A stretch of 23,217 bases of DNA. It comes from Gonium pectorale (lineage: Eukaryota > Chlorophyta > Chlorophyceae > Chlamydomonadales > Volvocaceae). Position 1 is the first letter of the stretch; every line of letters starts with the position of its first letter. The position numbers and the translations under genes are program-made. The DNA lies in assembly GCA_001584585.1 (NCBI GenBank), contig LSYV01000038.1, forward strand, positions 989,247 to 1,012,463. The letters run 5' to 3'. The notes under the pieces were generated by a model that worked only from the letters and a program-made list of their open reading frames with translations, was not told where the DNA came from and did not search any database. Shown here one piece after another: positions 17,205 to 23,217 of the stretch.

Positions 17205-17860
17205 GTCCATACACACGAGACACACGAGTCGGCCATGGGCCCTTCAGGATGCTGGCAGTTGACTGGCTGGACACGAGATTCGTCAAACAGGGGTTGGATC
17301 ATGGAGAGGGTGCTGCTTCATGCGGATGCATGAGCCATCCTTAACGCTTGAGCCCCAGTCATTGAAGGAGCCATAGTATCACAGACGTCTCGGAGCGGAT
17401 CGATAGGTACGCTCTGGTGCTGCTACCGCCGTGCAGATTGCAGCGTCAGCCGGGTCGACGCAACGGGCCAGCATCACAATCGCTCTTACACGCAGCGATG
17501 CCGTAGTTTAGCATCTCGTGCCGCGCCCATACGGTCCACGCTGACCTGGAGGCAAGCTCAGACCTGACACAGACCTGCAAACCAGCCAAACGCTAAGAGC
17601 CAAACGAGCCTGAATGCAAACCGAGCGCCCCGCCCGATCCTCTGCAGCGTCTCGTCAGCCGCACCCGTCCTCCCTCCGAGCCTGGAAATGCTGGCCCATG
17701 AGCAGAAGGGAGACAACACTGCCTGTGAACGGCTTTGAGCCCTTCCGCCCATGTAGGAAGCCATCCTCTCCCCGCACGCCGACACGGCGAGCCCAGAGTG
17801 CCCCGTTCCTCGTAATGCAATGCGCTACCCCAAAACCCGCCAAACAGCATGCATACATTC
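17205..17860. other. Stretch without a recognisable gene
   Basis: A 92-codon plus-strand frame from an ATG at 17614 is Pro/Arg-rich with no motif. The minus strand is equally open. Nothing is assigned. Confidence 0.35.
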
Positions 17861-17862
17861 GG

Positions 17863-17990
17863 CTCCCTCACAGCCCGCCGAACCCGCCTTAGCAGAAGCG
17901 TTGCCCACAGCCCTAGCACGCAGCCAGCAGCGCCCTGGGACACGTGTACGCTTGGCGAAGCAGTCTTGGTCGGCGGGGTGCAGCCGACGA
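17863..17990. repeat. Dispersed repeat Z, copy 1
   Basis: Matches 22506-22645 in the same orientation: CAGCCCGCC(G/A)AACCCGCC, CACAGCCCTAGC(A/T)CGC(A/G)GCCAGCAGCGC and CACGTGTACGCT. Copy 2 carries about ten extra bases. It sits directly upstream of the second hydroxylase tail copy at 22.65 kb, but not near the first. Confidence 0.65.
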
Positions 17991-18000
17991 CTCAGGCCGC

Positions 18001-18064
18001 GCCTCTTGCTTGCGGCACCTCCGCTCGTTGCTTGCGGCACCTGTGCTCGTGGCTTGTGGCACAT
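18001..18064. repeat. Short tandem repeat, about 24-base unit, 2.5 copies
   Basis: GCTTGCGGCACCT(C/G)(C/T)GCTCGT repeats, ending in a diverged GGCTTGTGGCACATTG. Non-coding as far as can be seen. Confidence 0.6.
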
Positions 18065-18407
18065 TGAGCAGCATCCCGTGGCGGAGGGTCGCACAGAACC
18101 TGGCTGGCGGAGAAAGGCGAGGGGTGGGGGCAGAACAGCCATGTATCCGACACGGCCTTGGGCGCAGGGAGCACATGGGGCTTAAGCAGCAATCAGCGCT
18201 AGCCCTGCTAGCTGGCCCACAGCAAGACACGCCGGTGACACGCGGAATGTAGGGCAGCCGAGGTCGTACGGTAACTTGCCATGAGCTAGCTGAGGCCGTA
18301 ACGTGCCGGTGGGAATCACCGCTCACCTCTGCGCAAGCGGGTGGGTCGCAGTCGCTGCAGCCGGCCGCTACTTGGGCGTGAGCTGCGGGGCGGGACGCAC
18401 ACGGCAG

Positions 18408-18581
18408 GGGCAGGAGGTGTTACACGAGAATGGAAAAAGAGCCTTATTGAGGGAGCGAGGCCAGGAGGCAGCCGAGCTCCAAACCCTGATGGGGTTATTC
18501 GCCTTGCGAAACGTAACACGGCGCAGCGTGGTGCGCGAAACATGTGGGCGCTTGATCACCTTGGCGCGCTTGGACCCCGTG
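18408..18581 (+). CDS. Possible helical exon on the plus strand
   Basis: A 58-codon phase-0 segment between a CGGCAG acceptor and a good donor (CCCGTG|GTGAGG). It encodes LHENGKRALLRERGQEAAEL, LQTLMGLFALRNVTRR and CGRLITLARLDPV, a pattern like armadillo/HEAT helices. The acceptor has a poor pyrimidine tract and no neighbouring exon is identified, so this is tentative. Confidence 0.2.
18420..18424 (-). promoter_or_regulatory. Candidate TGTAA polyadenylation signal
   Basis: Minus-strand TGTAA about 330 bases after the stop codon of the coiled-coil gene at 18756. Position fits a volvocine 3' UTR. Confidence 0.35.
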
Positions 18582-18755
18582 GTGAGGGGAGACCCATCAT
18601 TGCCCTGGCGGCAAACGGGAGGGGGCGGTTAAGAAGAATGGTAATGGGGGCATTCCTTAGTGCCGTAACCAGCGTAGGTATAATGTGCTGCGGGTGTGCA
18701 ACCACTGGGACCCAACGGGAAGGAAAAGCTTGGATGCTAGAGGATGGGAGAACAG

Positions 18756-20137
18756 CTAGAGAACGGGTACGGGACCCGATGCGCCCTTACCCCAGTAAGC
18801 GAACTGCATGGTAGCAGTACTGCAAGTGGTAACAACTGGTTACGGCAGTGTGCAGACGTGAGATGTATCGCGCCTACCTCGCCGTTCGCAACATTGCGCT
18901 TCTTGCGCGGCTCCGGCGTCTGCGCGCCAGCGTCCGCCCGCTGCTGATTCATGCCACCCGTGGTGGCGGTGGTGGTGGAGGTGTAGTCAGCGCTGCGCAC
19001 GTCCGGCCGGACCTGCTGCTGGGCGGCCGGCACCTCCAGGGGCATCTGCTGCGTACAGTAGCTGTTAAGCTGGTCCTGCAGCCGCGCAAAGCCGGCCCGC
19101 ACCTCCTGCTGCATGGCCGTCAGCTCATGCCTCAGCATCTCAATCTGCTCGGAGATGCTCTGCATGGAGAACAACACGGAAGTGAGCGTCCTTTAGCACG
19201 CTGACTGAAGCGTGCGAACGTGAGATGTATTGCGCTGCACGGAGAACACCGCGGGTACAAAGTGTTGTGGGCTCTGATTGACTTCAGTGAATGAAATTTC
19301 ACAGTAGCGTGGCGGTATCTGGGTACAGCAGCGTGAGGGTTTGCGATGTGTTGTACCCACCCGGTAGTCATCATCGACGTTCCTGACCCGCTGCACGACT
19401 CTGTCGCCGATGTCCTCCGCCTGGCGGTACAAGTTCTCGTGCAGCTTCGGGAGCATCTTGTGCGACTCCATTGTCGGAACGTCGGCGCCCTGCAGTTGGT
19501 GCTGCGTGCACCCCGCGGTGACGGTGGTGCCGCCATCGGCTGCGGTGCGTTCATACGGCCGTGCTTGCCGCTGCAGGCCCAGCATCAGCAGCGGCGCATC
19601 CTGCTTGGCCTCAGTGCCTAGCTTCTGCATGACCGCCAGACGCTGTGCCTTGTAGCTCTCAAGTTGCGCCTGCATCTTCGTGAGGACGGTCGGCAGCTCC
19701 TGCCTGGGCTCCTCGACTTCATGCCTCACTTTCTGCACCGACTGCTTCAATGCCGGATCCACTACGGCGTCTTGGAGTTTTAGAAGGGCGCGCAACCGTT
19801 CGTTGGGCTGGCAAGGTTACAGCAGGGCGCAAGATGTTAGATCTTTGATTGCGGGAGGCTGCGGGACCTGACGCACGCGTATGCACATGGGAGACGCCAA
19901 GTGGGTCAGGTCAAGACCCTGCCCTGCACGCTTGCACCTACAGGTCTAGGCCCGCAGCTGGAAATGCAGGAACGCTGTCGCAGAGTCTCCGACTTGGGCT
20001 AGGTCCCCACACGCGCTGGCCACGAGCCAGCCAAATAACGGCGTAATGGCACACACGCCGGCAGTCGCACATGCATTCGCTCGGGACGTACTCACCATTT
20101 TAACTTTCAGAAGTAATTCCATCACCGCTTCCGCCAT
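18756..20137 (-). CDS. Coiled-coil protein of unknown function, four exons
   Basis: Four minus-strand exons, all phase 0: 20096-20137 (MAEAVMELLLKVKM, ATG start; the exon itself begins at 20149 after a GACGCAG acceptor, so a 5' UTR exon is likely), 19361-19807, 18878-19159 and 18756-18803 (FAYWGKGASGPVPVL, TAG). Donors are ATG|GTGAGT, CGG|GTGGGT and GAG|GTAGGC; acceptors TTGCCAG, CATGCAG and CATGCAG. The protein is about 276 residues. Heptad helices run through LKQSVQKVRHEVEEPRQEL, VLTKMQAQLESYKAQRLAVM and IEMLRHELTAMQQEVRAGF. A polar Gln/Thr/Gly-rich tail follows each, and a basic PRKKRN lies near the end of exon three. Exons two and three are homologous. No membrane segment or signal peptide. 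It could be a structural or scaffolding protein; I do not recognise a family. Confidence 0.55.
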
Positions 20138-20220
20138 GGTGTTCGACGCCTGCGTCAGAATCGAGAGTCGTTAGATACCAGCTGGGGACCAGCGACGGGT
20201 TGGAAGGCATCCACGGAGCC
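19966..20220 (-). repeat. Segment homologous to 14572-14900, copy 2
   Basis: Covers the first intron and first coding exon of the coiled-coil gene and about 70 bases upstream. The acceptor (GACGCAG) and donor (ATG|GTGAGTAC against ATG|GTGGGTAC) are conserved with copy 1, although the exon is 54 bases here and 80 there. Confidence 0.65.
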
Positions 20221-20255
20221 TCCCTGGCCGTCGATATCTGCAAACGACCCACAAT

Positions 20256-20312
20256 AGCCCCTGATATGTGAGTGCTGACTGGAGATCAGTCACCGCTCAC
20301 ATCTCAAGGGCT
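20256..20312. ncRNA. 57-base imperfect hairpin upstream of the coiled-coil gene
   Basis: Arms 20256-20280 (AGCCCCTGATATGTGAGTGC then TGACT) and the reverse complement of 20288-20312 match at 21 of 25 positions, with a seven-base loop (GGAGATC). Mismatches are scattered, as in microRNA precursors, but no expression evidence exists. It could equally be a DNA-level hairpin or a protein-binding site near the 5' end of the minus-strand gene starting at 20137. Confidence 0.3.
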
Positions 20313-20699
20313 ATGCCCTCCGCTTCGCAAGGGGGAGGAGTGGTGATGATGGGCACGGTCCAGGCAAGCCCTGGGATGCAGCGCCCGTAACAAGCCGTCA
20401 TGAATACGTTCGGTCAACAATGTTGCGCTGACAAAAGGTCGACGAGCTTGCGCGTAAGCTTGCCGTGGGGGTAGCACGCGCCATTCTTGCTTCTTCTCGA
20501 GGCCGGCGCTTGCGTCTAGGCTCACCTGTCGGGTTCCAGTATATACCTATATGCGTATATGATCCCGCTTGACTGTCTGCGCAAAGCAACGGAGCCAACG
20601 GGAGCCCGTCAACAGCAGCAGGCGACATGCGAGTCACGCGCGCGGGCCGTGCCCCATCTCCAAGCGGTGGCAAGCAAGCACCTCAACTCTTCGCCTGAT

Positions 20700-20790
20700 G
20701 TGGAGGTGCTCCGGTCAGGCGCCGCGCGCGCGAGAGAGAGACAAGGACTGCGATGGCAGCAGCCCGTGGCAGCTGGCAACAAATTGACAG
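20700..20790 (+). repeat. Dispersed copy of the palindrome-3 unit
   Basis: Matches the minus strand of 9910-10005: GGAGGTGCTCCGGTCAGGCG, CGCGCGCGAGAGAGAG, ACTGCGATGGCAGCAGCC and GGCAGCTGGCAACAAATT. Homology covers about 90 bases, slightly more than the palindrome arm, so the left arm of palindrome 3 is the more complete relative. Confidence 0.65.
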
Positions 20791-20799
20791 GATTCTAGT

Positions 20800-22140
20800 A
20801 CGGATGGTCGAGACTTTCAGCCACGTCAAAGACAGGCGCCCGAGGGAGGCGCGGCGCGGCGCTGAAATAGTCTACGGCACCTGACGGTTCCAACTTTCTT
20901 CGGTTGGTGGAAACGGCAAAAAGGAGGGCCCTTCGAGAGCGACGCGAACAGGCTATCATATAACGCCGCAGTGCTCATTATGCCGGTACATTCGCGAGCG
21001 GAGGAGCGAGGAGGCGTCCTTTGTTTTGTGTTGCGGACAGTTCCCGCTTGGTGTAACCAGAAGTGCCGTGAAGAAGAAGGGCCGCATCGGGTTGCGGGTC
21101 TTTGGCAGTCGCAGGCGAGCTGGGGGCATCGGCGCGTCGCCGTCGTCCACGGCATGGTAACGTACGTGGGTTGGAGGTGTCGACACGCGTCCATGGGTCC
21201 ACGCGCAGGCATGCAAACGGGAAGTGCGATGGCGCTCGGGGTTTGGGTGCGGGTGTCGGGGACGTGAGGCAATACTATGTTATTGCCTCCAGATGGCTGC
21301 AATTGTATGGAAGTTCGGCCACTGGGCTTCAATGCAGCTGGTGCTCGTGGGGATTCCTCCCAGGGTGGCGTGCAATCCGTGTTGGGTCCACGTCAGGCGT
21401 GCAGCGGATTGTCACCTGCGAGAGAGTCACCCAGATCAGGACAGTACCTGTAAATGCACAGTCGCGCATCGTACGTAACCGCATAACCCACTTCGGTACG
21501 GGGTTGCCGGGGACTTGCAGGGTGGTCGGTGGGGTAAAGGGCCGGGGAAAGGGGCAGCCGCTGGTGGGAAGCGGAAGATGAAGGGCGAGCTGAAGCCAGA
21601 AGGCGGGACAGGCGCACAACACGAGCGCGAAGCATCGCGTGGGGAGGGGTGGCCTGAAGGAATCCCTAGGCCTTGAGACAGCGCGCTGAAGTTGTCCGTG
21701 CACGGTGCGCAGAGTACCGTAGGCCGGAGCCGCTACCTGTTCGAACGCACCCCTATAACCTCCTAGGCGGGGCTGCATGCCAGCATGCGGTACGCGCCGG
21801 CATCAATACGGAAACCCTGGCTGCCTGGAGCGAGCTATGGTAATTGGTAACCCCCGTGCCGTACCGTGCCGCTTCCAGTGTCGCTACGGAGCCGCGCAGA
21901 TGGCCGCCCGCTTGCATAAAATGGGGCTACCCGAGTTGGACAGTCGGCCTTACACACAGCAGTGTCGTATTTTTTTGACACCCCGCGCCGCGTCCACGCG
22001 GCCAGGAGCCATTGACGCAACCGAACGAGGTAAACGCAACGAGTTAAGATCGCGCGAACACATTCCAGTGACCCTCCCACCCTTTCCGGCGCCCCAGCTG
22101 CGGCCCGCAGCACGCAAGTCACCCTCGAGTAGAGCGCACC
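20800..22140. other. Stretch without a recognisable gene
   Basis: Several frames of 80-170 codons overlap on both strands. None shows motifs, hydrophobic segments or matching splice sites. A plus-strand ATG frame at 21777-22166 (129 codons) is Arg/Pro-rich and not credible on its own. Confidence 0.35.
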
Positions 22141-22145
22141 GTCAG

Positions 22146-22310
22146 CCGCACCCGCCACGAAACTGAATGTACCGGTATCTGTCCGCCGGCTCCTATCCGC
22201 CGGCTCCGGCGCACCGTGTACGTTAACATCCCCAACTCTGCCGGCGACCCATTCACCAACGGCACGCGGCGGCTGTTTCTCATCACAGACGCCATTGTCC
22301 AGTTCCGCCG
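22146..22310 (+). CDS. Possible exon, unrecognised
   Basis: After an acceptor-like CCGTCAG the plus strand reads TECTGICPPAPIRRLRR, then TVYVNIPNSAGDPFTNGTRR and LFLITDAIVQF. The mixture of residues is less biased than surrounding frames and looks like folded protein. No donor is evident and I find no partner exon or family match. Confidence 0.17.
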
Positions 22311-22505
22311 TCCTTCACCCCTCCGACACACCTCATTTCCCGCACGCCTACATGCCGAGCCCAGGCACCGGTTCGTGCCCCTTACCCTGCGCTCGTCACC
22401 ATCACTCTTCATTACCCGTTCCCCGCCCGCACTGCAACGCACACCCCTGCTACCGTTGGGCAGCGGTGCCTCCAAAAGGGGGGAGGGGCCGCACGCCCTT
22501 AACGT

Positions 22506-22645
22506 TCCTCCCTGCAGCCCGCCAAACCCGCCGCTGAACGAGTGCCGCTCACAGCCCTAGCTCGCGGCCAGCAGCGCGCTCTCCACACCACCATGCGGGG
22601 CACGTGTACGCTCGACGAGGCGGCCTGGGTCGGCGCAGTTTGGTG
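22506..22645. repeat. Dispersed repeat Z, copy 2
   Basis: Partner of 17863-17990, directly adjoining the duplicated hydroxylase 3' region. It includes CCACACCACCATGCGGGG, absent from copy 1. Confidence 0.65.
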
Positions 22646-22649
22646 ACCC

Positions 22650-23217
22650 CAGACGGCACGGCCACAACCACAGCCCCAGCCCGCCCGCTCCTCACGCCGC
22701 ACAGACGCGGACCCGACCTAACCAACGGCTCGGCCCCGGGCCCGCCCGGTTCCACAGCGTCGTGCTCTCCGGCACCGCGGATCGTACGCATCCCGCTGAC
22801 GGCCTTTCTGGAGAACGCGGCGCAGAGCTCAGCGGCCTAACCGCACGCTGAACCGGCGGCGGAACCGGCGGAACCAGCGGGCTAGAGAACGGGGCGCAGA
22901 GGGGAGTCCTGCGCGTCCTGCTGCGCACCCGAGGCCCGAGGCACACCCTGCCCCGGTCGCCACCCCACCCCGGCCCTCGCCAGAGCGAGCAAGATCACAG
23001 CGCCCATCACGGCACATTGCATTTCACACCCAGCTGCGTCGGCCGCATCCCCGGTGCACTCCGGGTTGCTGCCATTGCTTTCATTGCGTTGAGCGCAACC
23101 GTCGGCAAACCTCATACTCTCACACACACCCGACGGCACGGCCCCAGCCCCAGCCCCAGTCCCAGCCGCGGGCGGCCGCGCGCGGTTCATGCGTCCAGCT
23201 CCACCTGGTCGTACACC
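22650..23217 (-). repeat. Segmental duplication of the hydroxylase 3' region, copy 2 (runs off the edge)
   Basis: Partner of 10975-11823. It lacks the 117-bp element and several short repeats. The colinear match continues to the last base of the window, so the duplication extends further right. Confidence 0.9.
23187..23217 (-). CDS. Second prolyl 4-hydroxylase copy, last codons only
   Basis: The minus strand ends VYDQVELDA and a TGA stop, against VYDQEELDA in the copy at 11792; one residue differs (Val for Glu). The gene runs off the right edge, so nothing can be said of its catalytic domain. Identification rests on homology of this end and of about 540 bases of 3' flank with the first copy. 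Confidence 0.5.
   Translation of the reverse strand, partial: VYDQVELDA

Noticed and set aside
21700..21765. tRNA-like T-loop (CCTGTTCGAACGCACCCC)
   Set aside because: No matching D-arm, anticodon stem or acceptor stem could be drawn upstream.

Overview
The window looks like nuclear DNA of a green alga of the Chlamydomonas/Volvox group (Chlorophyta, Volvocales). It is GC-rich. Exons are short and have GT..AG introns with pyrimidine-rich acceptors. Candidate TGTAA polyadenylation signals follow two gene models. The recognisable families, a prolyl 4-hydroxylase with a C-terminal ShKT domain and a possible OPR-like helical-repeat protein, suit such an alga. There are no bacterial operons, rRNA, tRNA or CRISPR arrays. 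All splice models here are read by eye from reading frame, splice sites and phase; none is confirmed by transcripts.

Layout. At 1.2-3.2 kb a minus-strand gene of unknown function can be built from six phase-compatible exons. From 3.2 to 5.8 kb I see no gene, only one copy of a short interspersed repeat. From 5.8 to 10.8 kb lies a repeat-dominated block. It holds a GGT microsatellite, decayed GC-rich minisatellites, a duplicated segment (7.2-7.7 kb against 8.7-9.3 kb) and three inverted duplications, two of which have arms that still encode near-identical peptides. At 11.8-13.0 kb, minus strand, is the C-terminal part of a prolyl 4-hydroxylase, crossed by a 20-N gap whose flanks overlap by about 150 bp, so the repeat there is an assembly artefact. 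A second copy of the same 3' end and downstream region enters at the right edge (22.65-23.22 kb). From 13.8 to 16.65 kb, minus strand, six phase-compatible exons form one or two genes, the upstream part resembling OPR-type repeats; an in-frame TGA interrupts the chain. From 18.75 to 20.14 kb, minus strand, is a four-exon coiled-coil gene whose two large exons are copies of each other. The rest is mostly non-coding with dispersed repeats.

The most informative signals are: (a) a 117-bp interspersed element whose insertion can be read directly, because the second copy of the prolyl 4-hydroxylase tail is the empty site and the element is flanked by GGAGT; (b) inverted pairs of exon-like sequence that would fold into long hairpin RNAs; and (c) short exons and introns shared between otherwise different genes (14.6-14.9 kb and 20.0-20.2 kb). 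The predicted genes do not form an evident pathway. The common theme is duplication and reshuffling of exon fragments.
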